A DNA stretch of 64,000 bases from the NCBI GenBank assembly GCA_041659605.1, contig JBAZXW010000003.1:196217-260216 (forward strand). The letters are read 5' to 3'. Below are positions 35,530 through 45,436 of the stretch, one piece after another (within the stretch, counting starts at the first letter, position 1; each line of letters opens with the position of its first letter). Under the pieces are notes generated by a model. It did not search any database and was not told where the DNA came from. It saw nothing but the letters and a program-made list of their open reading frames with translations. The stretch comes from Solimonas sp041659605 (GTDB lineage: Bacteria > Pseudomonadota > Gammaproteobacteria > Nevskiales > Nevskiaceae). The translations under genes and the position numbers were made by a program.

Positions 35530-36265
35530 GCGCCGCCTTGAGCTCCAGCCACAGCTCGGCGTAGGCGAGCAGTGCGGGATCGTCGGACGGCGCGAAAGCG
35601 GCCATCGGCGCACGCCTTTCGCCCATGCGTTCGACCATCGACGCGTAGGGAATGACCGCGCGGAATCCGCGCGCCATCGGTTGCGGCGGTTGCTCGATCA
35701 GTTCCCGGTGCAGCTGGCGGCGGCGATCGGCCATCGAGTAGAACGGCCGCAGCTTCCTCGGTTCATGCCCCTCGGTGCGCAGGTAGTCCTCGACCTGTTC
35801 GAGCGCGCGCAGCGACAGCCAGGTCGGCACCACCGGCGCGAGCACGAGATCCGCGGCAGCGAAGACGTTGTCGGCCAGGTGCGAAAGGCTCGGCGGACAG
35901 TCGAGGATCGCCAGCGCGTACTGCCCGGCGAAAGGCTTCAGCAGGCGGCGCAGCGCCTCGCGCGGCGGCTCGACCTTTTTCAGCATCACGTCGAGGTAGC
36001 GGTACGAGAAATCCGCCGGGATCAGGCTCAGGTTCGCGTAAGGCGAGGGCGCGACCAGGCGCCCGACCGGCGTCGTGCCGTGCAGCACGCTCTTGGTCTT
36101 CTGGTCCTGCGGCTGGCCGTGGAAATACCAGCTCGCCGCACCCTGCGGATCGAGATCCCACAACAGTGTCGGCACGTCGTTGGCGGCGGCGAGATAGGCG
36201 AGGTTCACCGCGGCGGCCGTCTTGCCGACGCCGCCCTTGAGATTGTGCAGCGCAACCGTCTTCAT
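35519..36265 (-). CDS. ParA/MinD-family ATPase (orphan)
   Basis: 248 residues. The deviant Walker A motif is KGGVGKTAAAVNLAYLA with the signature lysine, Walker A' is LLWDLDPQGAASWYF, and Walker B is LAILDCPPSLSHL. There is no ParB gene nearby and no N-terminal DNA-binding domain, so a role in chromosome partition is not supported. It may position another cellular cargo or complex. The ATG at 36265 is set by the Walker motif and a G-rich ribosome-binding site. It follows DegV by 25 bp and overlaps purK tail to tail. Confidence 0.88.
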   Translation of the reverse strand: MKTVALHNLKGGVGKTAAAVNLAYLAAANDVPTLLWDLDPQGAASWYFHGQPQDQKTKSVLHGTTPVGRLVAPSPYANLSLIPADFSYRYLDVMLKKVEPPREALRRLLKPFAGQYALAILDCPPSLSHLADNVFAAADLVLAPVVPTWLSLRALEQVEDYLRTEGHEPRKLRPFYSMADRRRQLHRELIEQPPQPMARGFRAVIPYASMVERMGERRAPMAAFAPSDDPALLAYAELWLELKAALKL

Positions 36266-36290
36266 CGTCCCACCCCCAGGTTTCGACACT

Positions 36291-37235
36291 TCAGTCGCCG
36301 AAGCTACGCAACTCCCCGCCATAGGCGACTGCAACGCAACGCGCGCCGGTATTCACCGCCGCCGTCGCCGACATGATGCTCGACAGAATCTCGATGCCCT
36401 GGCCGCGCGCAGCCGTCGCCAGACGCTCGTATCCGGGCAGCGCTGCGATCTCGGCCGGATCGCCGCCGTAGCTGACGCAGACGTGCTTGGTGTCGATGCC
36501 CAGCTCGATCTGGCGCGCCACATGCTCCAGCATCTTTTCGACTGCACGCTCGTAGCTGCGGATTTTCGCGATCGGCTGCGTTTCGCCGCGATAGCAGAGA
36601 ATCACCGGCTTGATGTCGAGGGCGGAGCCGATCGCATAGCTGATCAGGCCGACGCTCTTCTCGCCCTTCTTGATGCCACGGTTGCGGATGTAATAGAGAT
36701 CGCCCGGCACCATGTAGCCGCAGATGTTCTCGCGCAGCTCGTCGAGACGGCGGCGGATGTCGTTGGGATGCGCGCCGGCCTGCGCGAGCTTGGCCGCCTC
36801 GGCGACGAGCACGCCGGTGCCGGAAAACATGTTGCGCGAATCGACGACACGCAGTGCGAACGGACCGGTCACGCCGGCTGCGCTGCGCGTGCTCTTGTAG
36901 TCGCTGAGGATCGCGAACGACGCCTTCGTCGCGTTCTCGAAAATCGGGCTGCGCGTCGCGGTGATGGTGATGCAGAACACGTAGTCGTAGTCGAGAACGA
37001 TGCGATCCAGGAACAGCTCGCGGATCTGATCGGCGTTGAGCGGCTGCGTTTCGGCGTCGAAGCCCTTGGCGGCCAGCTGCTCGGCATAGAAGCGCAGTGT
37101 CTGCTCCGGATCGCGCACGTCGACGAGCTGCTCGTCGCCCAGCCGGATCGTGATCGGCAGAATGCGGATCTGGTAGTCGCGGAAAAACTCCGGCGGCAGA
37201 TCGCAACTCGCGTCGGCGACAACGCCAATGCGCAT
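36291..37235 (-). CDS. DegV family protein (fatty-acid-binding)
   Basis: 314 residues, close to the usual 280-310. DegV proteins bind a fatty acid, and FakB members serve a fatty acid kinase. Recognisable parts are MRIGVVADASCDLPPEFF, ITATRSPIFENATKASF, VDSRNMFSGTGVLVAEA, KKGEKSVGLISYAIGSALDIKPVI and a late SYGGDP. No FakA-type kinase lies nearby, so the partner is unknown. It is downstream of the SDR by 69 bp and upstream of the ParA-like gene. Confidence 0.9.
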   Translation of the reverse strand: MRIGVVADASCDLPPEFFRDYQIRILPITIRLGDEQLVDVRDPEQTLRFYAEQLAAKGFDAETQPLNADQIRELFLDRIVLDYDYVFCITITATRSPIFENATKASFAILSDYKSTRSAAGVTGPFALRVVDSRNMFSGTGVLVAEAAKLAQAGAHPNDIRRRLDELRENICGYMVPGDLYYIRNRGIKKGEKSVGLISYAIGSALDIKPVILCYRGETQPIAKIRSYERAVEKMLEHVARQIELGIDTKHVCVSYGGDPAEIAALPGYERLATAARGQGIEILSSIMSATAAVNTGARCVAVAYGGELRSFGD

Positions 37236-37304
37236 GGACGCTCCTCACTGGTTGACTCGCGGCTGCAGTTTAGCCCGCATTTCCCGGGCGCAACCGCGCC
37301 GGAT

Positions 37305-38147
37305 TCAGTGCGACAGCCGATCGAGCTGGAAGCGCCGTGTCAGGGCACGCTCGCGCACCGTCCGCGGCAGCCAGCGCGCGATGAAGGGCAGCAGCGTGCT
37401 GCCGCTGCCCAAACGCAGCACCGGCGCGACACGCGGCGCGAGCACGGCATCGACCATGCGGCGGGCGAAGTGCGCGGCCGGCGTCGAATGCTGCTGCGAA
37501 GCATTGGCGCGTGCAGCGAGGCCGGCCGCCGCCGCGCCATAGCGCGAGCCAGGCGCCAACTCGGCGCCGCGCGAGGCCACGGCACCGAACTCCGACTGGA
37601 TTGCGCCAGGCTGCACCGTGACGACGTCGATACCGAACGGCGCGAGCTCCATGCGCAAGGCATCGGACAGCGCGTGCACCGCGGCTTTGCTGGCGCAGTA
37701 GGCGCCGGCGAAGGGCGTGACGAGAATGCCCGAGACGCTGCCGATGTTGACGATGCGGCCGGCGCGCTGCGGCAGCATCAGCGGCACCAGCGCGCGCGTC
37801 ACCGCCATCAAGCCGATGACGTTGGTCTCGAGCTGCGCGCGCAGCGCTGCGCTGTCGAGTTCGAGCAGCGGGCCCATCTGGCCGTAGCCGGCGTTGTTGG
37901 CCAGGATGTCGGGCGTCGCGCCGTCGCGGCGCAGTCGCTCGGTAAATGCGCGGATGCTGGCTTCATCGCAAACGTCGAGGGCATCGGTCAGCAAGCCCGG
38001 CGCCGCGAGACCGGCCAGGCTGTCAGGCCGACGCGCCGTCGCGTAGACCGTGCAGCCGCGCGCGTGGAAGGCGCGCGCCAGCGCGCCGCCGATGCCGCCG
38101 GAACAACCGGTGATGACGACGGTTGCCGGCCTGCGCAGCGCCGTCAC
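37305..38147 (-). CDS. Short-chain dehydrogenase/reductase (SDR)
   Basis: 280 residues from a GTG start with GAGGG 7 nt upstream. Classical SDR motifs are ITGCSGGIG (cofactor loop), NNAGYG, the Ser in VNIGSVSG and AYCASKAAV (catalytic Tyr/Lys). ATARRPDS after beta-2 suggests NADP(H). The sequence resembles the 17-beta-hydroxysteroid/AYR1-like group with a basic C-terminus. It starts 9 bp after the gyrB stop, so it probably shares that transcript. Substrate unknown. Confidence 0.9.
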   Translation of the reverse strand: MTALRRPATVVITGCSGGIGGALARAFHARGCTVYATARRPDSLAGLAAPGLLTDALDVCDEASIRAFTERLRRDGATPDILANNAGYGQMGPLLELDSAALRAQLETNVIGLMAVTRALVPLMLPQRAGRIVNIGSVSGILVTPFAGAYCASKAAVHALSDALRMELAPFGIDVVTVQPGAIQSEFGAVASRGAELAPGSRYGAAAAGLAARANASQQHSTPAAHFARRMVDAVLAPRVAPVLRLGSGSTLLPFIARWLPRTVRERALTRRFQLDRLSH

Positions 38148-38156
38148 AGGTCGCCC

Positions 38157-40640
<2,484 letters not shown>

Positions 40641-40665
40641 GATCAGCAGCGTCGGTGAATAGGGG

Positions 40666-40674
40666 ATTTTAGCA
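40666..40674 (-). promoter_or_regulatory. Candidate extended -10 promoter of gyrB
   Basis: On the minus strand TGCTAAAAT forms an extended -10 (TG-C-TAAAAT) 26 bp upstream of the gyrB ATG. An 8-bp-stem hairpin (CACCCGGC/GCCGGGTG, 40680-40697) sits just upstream, where a -35 would fall. Confidence 0.4.
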
Positions 40675-40719
40675 CCTGACACCCGGCGGGCCGGGTGGGA
40701 ACACTCGGGCGGACGTGAA

Positions 40720-41796
40720 TTACGTAACGGGCGTGAGGACGCCACGTTCCACGTGGAACATCGCGGCGTCGACGGGGCTCGCCAGCGCCCCGCTACGCTC
40801 GAACGCCGTGACGAAGATCTGGCCGGGATACCGGCACAGCGCGGACAGCAGCGCCGCTTGATAGCGATCCGCCAGCTCGGCGCTGAAATCGTCAACCAGC
40901 AGGACCGGATAGCGCCCGGTGCTGCGACCGATCTCCTCGCTCTGCGCGAGCAGCAGCGAGGAGATCAGCAGCTTCTGCTGGCCGCGACTGATGCGGTGCT
41001 TGATCGCGTGGCCGCCGGCGCGGATGCGCAACTCGCTGCGATGCGGTCCAGGAGACGTCGTGCCGAGCCGGCGATCGTTGGCGCGCTGATGGACGAGAAC
41101 CTCGCGCAGACTCAATCCGCGAGTCCAGCCCGACTGCAGCTCGAACAGCCAGTCGCCCTCGTCGAGCAGTTCCCGGACATAGTGCTCGACCGCTGGCCGG
41201 ATCCGCTCGAGGTGGGCGCGGCGCAATCCTTCGACGGCATCGCCGGCCTCCGCCAGCTCGGGCTCCCAGACCGCGAGTTCGCGATCGGCCGCGCCCTGGC
41301 GCAGCGCCTGATTGCGCTGTCGCAGGCTGCGCCGATAGCGTCGCCATGCCGGCAGGAACGATGGTTCCACGTGGAACACTCCCCAGTCGAGGAAGCTGCG
41401 CCGGTAGGTGGGACCGTCCTGAAGTACCCGGTGCATGCCGGGTTCGAGAATCTGCACCGGCAGCAACCGCAGCAGATCGAGCGTTTTCGCCGCCTGTGTG
41501 TCGACGCGCACTTCCGTCGTACCGCTGGTCCAGCGCACGCCCATCAGGTGTTTCGGCGACTCCGCCGTTTCCTGCACCCGCCCGAACAGCAGCCAGTGGC
41601 GTCCACCGGCGCCGGCCAGATCGAGCGGCGAGCTGCCGCGGAAAGACTTGCCGCGACCCAGGGTGTAGAGGGTTTCGAGCAGGCTGGTCTTGCCGGCGGC
41701 GTTAGGCCCGAAAAAGAAATTGAGCCTGCAGTGGGGCTGCAGGCTCAATTTCTGGAACAGTCGGAAGTTTTCAGCCTTGAGCTGAACGATCCGCAT
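40720..41796 (-). CDS. recF: DNA replication and repair protein RecF
   Basis: 358 residues, an SMC-like ATPase that loads RecA at gaps with RecO and RecR. Walker A is FGPNAAGKTSLLE, the signature is ISRGQQKLLISSL, and Walker B is PVLLVDDFSAELAD. Two FHVE tetrapeptides (in DWGVFHVEPSF and AAMFHVERGVL) coincide with two parS-like DNA 16-mers. The gene lies between dnaN (12-bp gap) and gyrB, the standard origin order. Confidence 0.97.
   Translation of the reverse strand: MRIVQLKAENFRLFQKLSLQPHCRLNFFFGPNAAGKTSLLETLYTLGRGKSFRGSSPLDLAGAGGRHWLLFGRVQETAESPKHLMGVRWTSGTTEVRVDTQAAKTLDLLRLLPVQILEPGMHRVLQDGPTYRRSFLDWGVFHVEPSFLPAWRRYRRSLRQRNQALRQGAADRELAVWEPELAEAGDAVEGLRRAHLERIRPAVEHYVRELLDEGDWLFELQSGWTRGLSLREVLVHQRANDRRLGTTSPGPHRSELRIRAGGHAIKHRISRGQQKLLISSLLLAQSEEIGRSTGRYPVLLVDDFSAELADRYQAALLSALCRYPGQIFVTAFERSGALASPVDAAMFHVERGVLTPVT
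40745..40760. promoter_or_regulatory. parS-like centromere site 1 (3' end of recF)
   Basis: CGTTCCACGTGGAACA matches the Pseudomonas-type parS TGTTCCACGTGGAACA at 15 of 16 positions, with a perfect 14-bp palindrome. It is a predicted ParB-binding site about 2.3 kb from the probable oriC. Confidence 0.7.
41363..41378. promoter_or_regulatory. parS-like centromere site 2 (inside recF)
   Basis: GGTTCCACGTGGAACA also matches at 15 of 16 positions, with a perfect 14-bp palindromic core, 618 bp from site 1. A pair of such sites beside oriC is the usual chromosomal partition arrangement. Confidence 0.7.
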
Positions 41797-41808
41797 GCGC
41801 GCGGAACC

Positions 41809-42909
41809 TCAGAGGCGCATCGGCATCACGACGTAACGGCTCGATGCATTGCTGGCGCCGCGGATCAGGCCGCTCGAATCGGCGTTCTTCAGTTCCATGA
41901 CGAAGCGCTCTTCGTCGAGCGCGGACAGGGCATCGAGCAGGTAGTTCACGTTGAAGCCGATTTCCAGCGCCGCGCCGCCGTAGCTGACCTCGAGATCCTC
42001 CTCGGCTTCCTCGTGCTCGGGGTTGTGTGTCTGCAGGGTCAGCTTGCCGTTCTCGAGCGTCAGGCGCACGCCTCGGAACTTCTCGTTCGACAGAATGGCC
42101 GTGCGCGCCAGTGCACGCTTGACCGTCTCGCGATCCGCTTCGAGGTGCTTGTCGCCCGACTCCGGCACCACGCGCTCGTAGTCCGGGAACCGGCCGTCGA
42201 TCAGCTTCGACGTCATGCGCACGACGTCCAGGTCCGCCTCGATCTGGCCGGCGCCGATCTTGATCTGAACGGGTTCCTCGGTGTTGTCGAGCAGGCGCTG
42301 CAACTCCAGCACCGCTTTGCGCGGGACGATCACCTGGCTCTGCTCGCTGAACCCGGTCTCTGCGCCGACCTCGCTCAAAGCCAGGCGATGGCCGTCGGTG
42401 GCGACCGTACGCACGCGCTTGCTGTTGACCTCCAGCAGCATGCCATTGAGGTAGTAGCGCACGTCCTGCTGCGCCATCGCGAACTGGGTTTTCTCGATCA
42501 GCGTTTTCAGCTGGCGGCGCTGCAGGCTGACGACGCGGCCGTTGGCGACGCGCCCCATTGCCGGAAACTCCTCGGCACGCAGGCAGGCAAGGGAGTATTT
42601 GCTGCGCCCGGACTTGAGCATCGCCTTGTCGGCCCCGACTTCCAGAACGATCTCCGCGCCCTCCGGCAATCCGCGGCAGATATCGAACAGTTTGCGTGCA
42701 GGGATCGTGGCGCGGCCCGGCGCCATGTTCTGAACACGGGCGCGCGCTTCAAGTTCGATCTCAAGATCTGTCCCGGTGACGATCAGCTCGTCGTCCTTGA
42801 GCTCGAGCAGGAAGTTGGACAGTACCGGCAAGGTCTGCCGCCGCTCGACCACCCCGATCACCGCCGACAAGGCCGAGAGCAGCTCGTTTCTCCCCACTTG
42901 CAGTTTCAT
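41809..42909 (-). CDS. dnaN: DNA polymerase III beta subunit (sliding clamp)
   Basis: 366 residues, the standard clamp length, with three repeated clamp folds (about 1-120, 130-245, 247-366). The start MKLQVGRNELLSALSAVIGVVERRQ and the end MPMRL are canonical. It dimerises into a ring that tethers polymerase III and binds clamp-binding motifs. It is separated from dnaA by the 237-bp probable origin and followed at 12 bp by recF. Confidence 0.98.
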   Translation of the reverse strand: MKLQVGRNELLSALSAVIGVVERRQTLPVLSNFLLELKDDELIVTGTDLEIELEARARVQNMAPGRATIPARKLFDICRGLPEGAEIVLEVGADKAMLKSGRSKYSLACLRAEEFPAMGRVANGRVVSLQRRQLKTLIEKTQFAMAQQDVRYYLNGMLLEVNSKRVRTVATDGHRLALSEVGAETGFSEQSQVIVPRKAVLELQRLLDNTEEPVQIKIGAGQIEADLDVVRMTSKLIDGRFPDYERVVPESGDKHLEADRETVKRALARTAILSNEKFRGVRLTLENGKLTLQTHNPEHEEAEEDLEVSYGGAALEIGFNVNYLLDALSALDEERFVMELKNADSSGLIRGASNASSRYVVMPMRL

Positions 42910-43063
42910 GATCTCACCAGATTCTTAATTGAATGAATAAATGAAGTTCCAGCAATAATAGGCTGCCGCCGCGTCATGGGATAAAACATGATTTCCCATT
43001 TAAATCAAAATCATAAAAACAAATTTCTGAGCGCTGAACGGTCGAGTTCGCCATCGGACCCGT

Positions 43064-43072
43064 TGTGGATAA
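43064..43072 (-). promoter_or_regulatory. DnaA box (perfect 9-mer)
   Basis: TTATCCACA on the minus strand within the dnaA-dnaN gap. Confidence 0.85.
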
Positions 43073-43086
43073 GTTGGGCGCTGATT

Positions 43087-43095
43087 TTATCCACA
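43087..43095 (+). promoter_or_regulatory. DnaA box (perfect 9-mer)
   Basis: TTATCCACA on the plus strand within the dnaA-dnaN gap, inverted relative to the box at 43064. Confidence 0.85.
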
Positions 43096-43146
43096 GCTTG
43101 CTCCCGCTTCGGTTCCAAGGTTTGTCGGTCCTCCGTACACAGGCTG

Positions 43147-44478
43147 TCAAATACCCAGCTGCCGCTGAAGGTTCTCGTAATCTTCGCGGATTTTCATGTC
43201 TTCGCCGCGCAACTCCGTGACCTTGCGACAGGCGTGCAGCACGGTCGTATGGTCCTTGCCGAAGGCCTCGCCAATCTCCGGCAGGCTGTGCTGGGTCAGT
43301 TCCTTGGCCAGACTCATCGCAATCTGCCGCGGCCGCGCCAGCGAGCGCGTGCGCCGCGGCGAATTCAGATCGCCGACGCGGATGTTGTAGTAGCCAGCGA
43401 CGGTGCGCTTGATGTTGTCGATCGTCACCATGCGCTCGTAGGCCGCGAGCAGGTCCTTGAGCGTGTTGCGGGCGAAGTCGACGGTCAGCGGCTCGCCGCG
43501 CAGCCGCGAGCTGGCGGTCAGGCGCAGCAGCGCGCCTTCGAGTTCGCGCACGTTCGAGCGCACGCGCTGGGCGACGAACAGCGCCACGTCCTTGGGCAGC
43601 TGCGCATGGTTGGCTTCGGCCTTGGCCATCAGGATCGCCATGCGCGTCTCCAGATCCGGCGGTTCGACCGCGACCGACAGACCCCAGGTGAAACGCGACT
43701 TCAGGCGCTCGTCGATGCCGTCGACTTCCTTCGGATAGCGGTCGGAGGTCAGGACAATCTGCTTGCGCGCGTCGATCAGCGCATTGAAGGTGTGGAAGAA
43801 CTCTTCCTGCGTACGCTCCTTGTGCGCGAAGAAGTGGATATCGTCGATCAGCAGCGCGTCGACCGAGCGGTAGAGGTTCTTGAACTCTTCGGTGCGCCCG
43901 TGGCGGATGGCGGCGGTGAAGTGGTTCATCCACTGTTCCGCGCCGAGGTAGGCGATGCGCGCGCGCGGATTGCGCGCCACGATCGCATTGCCGACGGCAT
44001 GCATCAGGTGCGTCTTGCCCAGGCCGGAACTGCCGTAGATCAGCAGCGGGTTATAGGCCGAGCCCGGGGTTTCGACCACATGTTGCGCCGCGGCGCGCGC
44101 ATGCGCGTTCGACTTGCCTTCGATGAAGTTGACGAAGTTGTAATCCGGGTTGAGCTTGCCGGAGACACTCTGCACCGGCGCGTCGTCGGCCGCGATCGGC
44201 TCGACCGCGGTGCTGTTCGCGACACGGCTCTCCGCCGAGCCGACGCCCAGTTCGACCACCGGCGCGGTCTCGCCACCGACCACGCGCACGGCGCGTTCGA
44301 TCTGTCCCAGAAACTTGTCGCGCACCCGTTCCAACACCAGCCGGTTGGGTGCGAGCAGCAGCAGTCGTCCGTCGGAGCCGACCGGATGCAGCGGGCGCAA
44401 CCAGGTGTTGACGTCCTTGTCCGACAGCTCGCCTTCCAGCCAGCGCACGGACTGTGCCCAGAGATCCTCTTGATACAT
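43147..44478 (-). CDS. dnaA: Chromosomal replication initiator protein DnaA
   Basis: 443 residues. Domain I (about 1-85, DLWAQSVRWLEGELSDKDVNTWL), a short linker domain II, the AAA+ domain III with Walker A GSSGLGKTH and Walker B ALLIDDIHFF, and the DNA-binding domain IV with the family signature KDHTTVLHACRKV. The Walker A loop has SS where GV is common. It binds the DnaA boxes nearby and unwinds the origin. The start MYQEDLW is typical. Confidence 0.98.
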   Translation of the reverse strand: MYQEDLWAQSVRWLEGELSDKDVNTWLRPLHPVGSDGRLLLLAPNRLVLERVRDKFLGQIERAVRVVGGETAPVVELGVGSAESRVANSTAVEPIAADDAPVQSVSGKLNPDYNFVNFIEGKSNAHARAAAQHVVETPGSAYNPLLIYGSSGLGKTHLMHAVGNAIVARNPRARIAYLGAEQWMNHFTAAIRHGRTEEFKNLYRSVDALLIDDIHFFAHKERTQEEFFHTFNALIDARKQIVLTSDRYPKEVDGIDERLKSRFTWGLSVAVEPPDLETRMAILMAKAEANHAQLPKDVALFVAQRVRSNVRELEGALLRLTASSRLRGEPLTVDFARNTLKDLLAAYERMVTIDNIKRTVAGYYNIRVGDLNSPRRTRSLARPRQIAMSLAKELTQHSLPEIGEAFGKDHTTVLHACRKVTELRGEDMKIREDYENLQRQLGI

Positions 44479-44529
44479 TCGTTGTAATTGCCGGAACCGA
44501 GTAACCTGCCGCGGTCGCGACGGTGGGGC

Positions 44530-44560
44530 AGTCTAAGACTTCACCGCCCAGTTATCCACA
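44530..44560 (-). promoter_or_regulatory. Candidate dnaA promoter overlapped by a DnaA box
   Basis: On the minus strand TGGATA (44553-44558), a 17-bp spacer and TAGACT (44530-44535) form a modest promoter in front of dnaA. A perfect TTATCCACA box (44552-44560, plus strand) covers the -35, which would allow DnaA autorepression (inference from known dnaA regulation). Confidence 0.5.
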
Positions 44561-44591
44561 GGGCAAGCGCAGTGAAGTACTGTGCCCGCGC

Positions 44592-44620
44592 TTGAACGAA
44601 AAACGCTCAGCCGCTACACT
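44592..44620 (+). promoter_or_regulatory. Sigma-70 promoter of rpmH-rnpA
   Basis: TTGAAC (44592-44597), exactly 17 bp, TACACT (44615-44620). This is the best sigma-70 match noticed in the window. Transcription would begin near 44627, in CCCTTTTTTT, giving a leader of about 35 nt before rpmH. Confidence 0.7.
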
Positions 44621-44661
44621 CCGCGCCCTTTTTTTAAGATTCCGATCGAACGGGTGATGTC

Positions 44662-44799
44662 ATGTCGAAGCGCACCTTTCAACCCAAGAAGCTGCGCCGC
44701 AAGCGCACGCACGGTTTCCGCGCGCGCATGGCGACCAAGGGTGGCCGTCACATCCTGTCGCGTCGCCGCGCCAAGGGCCGCAAGCGCCTGGTTCCCTGA
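44662..44799 (+). CDS. rpmH: 50S ribosomal protein L34
   Basis: 45 residues, translated directly from the sequence: it begins MSKRTFQPKKLRRKRTHGFR and ends GRKRLVP. The KRTFQP start and the HGFRARMATKGGR core are the L34 signature. It is extremely basic, as expected for a ribosomal protein. It leads the conserved rpmH-rnpA-yidD-yidC-mnmE cluster, divergent from dnaA, with a strong promoter at 44592-44620. Confidence 0.98.
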   Translation: MSKRTFQPKKLRRKRTHGFRARMATKGGRHILSRRRAKGRKRLVP

Positions 44800-44836
44800 A
44801 CAGGGCGCGCGGCCCGAGCAGGATCCACGGTGACCC

Positions 44837-45199
44837 ATGGCGCGCTTCCCCCGGCGCGCCCGCCTGCTTGCACCGGGCGAGTTTCAGACCGCGTTCAAGC
44901 GCGGTTCACGCTACACCGAGCGTTGGCTGACCGCGGTCAGCACGAACAACGATCTCGGGCTGCCGCGGCTGGGGCTGGCGATCGCCAAGAAAGCCGTGCC
45001 GCTGTCCGTGCAGCGCAATCGCATCAAGCGCAAGATTCGCGAAAGCTTCCGTACCCACCAGCCGCGGTTGCCGACGGTGGACATCGTCATGCTCGCACGG
45101 CCCGGTTGCGACAAAGCCAGCGCAGCCGAGCTGGATCGCAGTCTGGAGCGTCTGTGGAACCGCATCGCAGCAGCCTCGCCGCAGTCCTCCACATCCTGA
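44837..45199 (+). CDS. rnpA: Ribonuclease P protein component
   Basis: 120 residues. It binds the RNase P RNA and helps process tRNA 5' ends. Visible marks are RLLAPGEFQTAFKRGSR, LGLAIAKKAVPLSVQRNRIKRKIRESFR (the RNR motif region) and VDIVMLARPG. The ATG at 44837 is preferred over a GTG in another frame at 44830. Its end overlaps yidD by 46 bp, which is normal for this gene pair. Confidence 0.96.
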   Translation: MARFPRRARLLAPGEFQTAFKRGSRYTERWLTAVSTNNDLGLPRLGLAIAKKAVPLSVQRNRIKRKIRESFRTHQPRLPTVDIVMLARPGCDKASAAELDRSLERLWNRIAAASPQSSTS

Positions 45200-45432
45200 T
45201 CCGCGGCTACCAGATTCTCGTCAGCCCGCTGCTCGGGCCGCGCTGCCGCTTCTATCCGTCCTGTTCGCAGTACGCGCTCGAGGCCGTTGCGCGCCACGGC
45301 GCCTTGCGCGGCAGCGCGCTTGCCGCTCGCCGCGTCGTCCGCTGTCATCCCTTGAACCCGGGCGGTTACGATCCGGTCCCGCCGGTCGCCGTCGCGTCCT
45401 GTTGCGACCGTCACAAAGAACCTCACACCTAA
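45154..45432 (+). CDS. yidD: Membrane protein insertion efficiency factor YidD
   Basis: 92 residues from a GTG at 45154, inside the end of rnpA. The family core is plain: LIRGYQILVSPLLGPRCRFY, then PSCSQYALEAVARHG and CHPLNPGGYDPVP. It has the conserved cysteines and an amphipathic N-terminal helix. It assists YidC-dependent membrane insertion. Other start codons in this frame would lengthen it without homology. Confidence 0.93.
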   Translation: MEPHRSSLAAVLHILIRGYQILVSPLLGPRCRFYPSCSQYALEAVARHGALRGSALAARRVVRCHPLNPGGYDPVPPVAVASCCDRHKEPHT

Positions 45433-45436
45433 GGCC

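Larger units (their letters stand above)
42910..43146. other. Probable chromosomal origin of replication (oriC), dnaA-dnaN gap
   Basis: This gap is strikingly AT-rich at its dnaN side (about 42915-43030, including ATTTAAATC and runs of A and T), unlike the GC-rich surroundings. That fits a DNA-unwinding element. Two perfect DnaA boxes (TTATCCACA) lie at 43064-43072 (minus) and 43087-43095 (plus), facing opposite ways 14 bp apart. No ORF is present. The rpmH-dnaA gap with one further box is an alternative or auxiliary site. Confidence 0.7.

Noticed and set aside
35519..36265. Chromosome-partition ParA next to the origin
   Set aside because: No parB is adjacent and the neighbours are metabolic genes; the parS-like sites are in recF and do not identify this gene as the partner.
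44626..44640. T-run before rpmH as a terminator
   Set aside because: No GC-rich stem precedes it; it lies at the predicted transcription start of the rpmH promoter.
45154..45432. yidD as a spurious ORF overlapping rnpA
   Set aside because: The overlap is standard for this gene pair, and the CRFYPSCSQY and HPLNPGG motifs are definitive.
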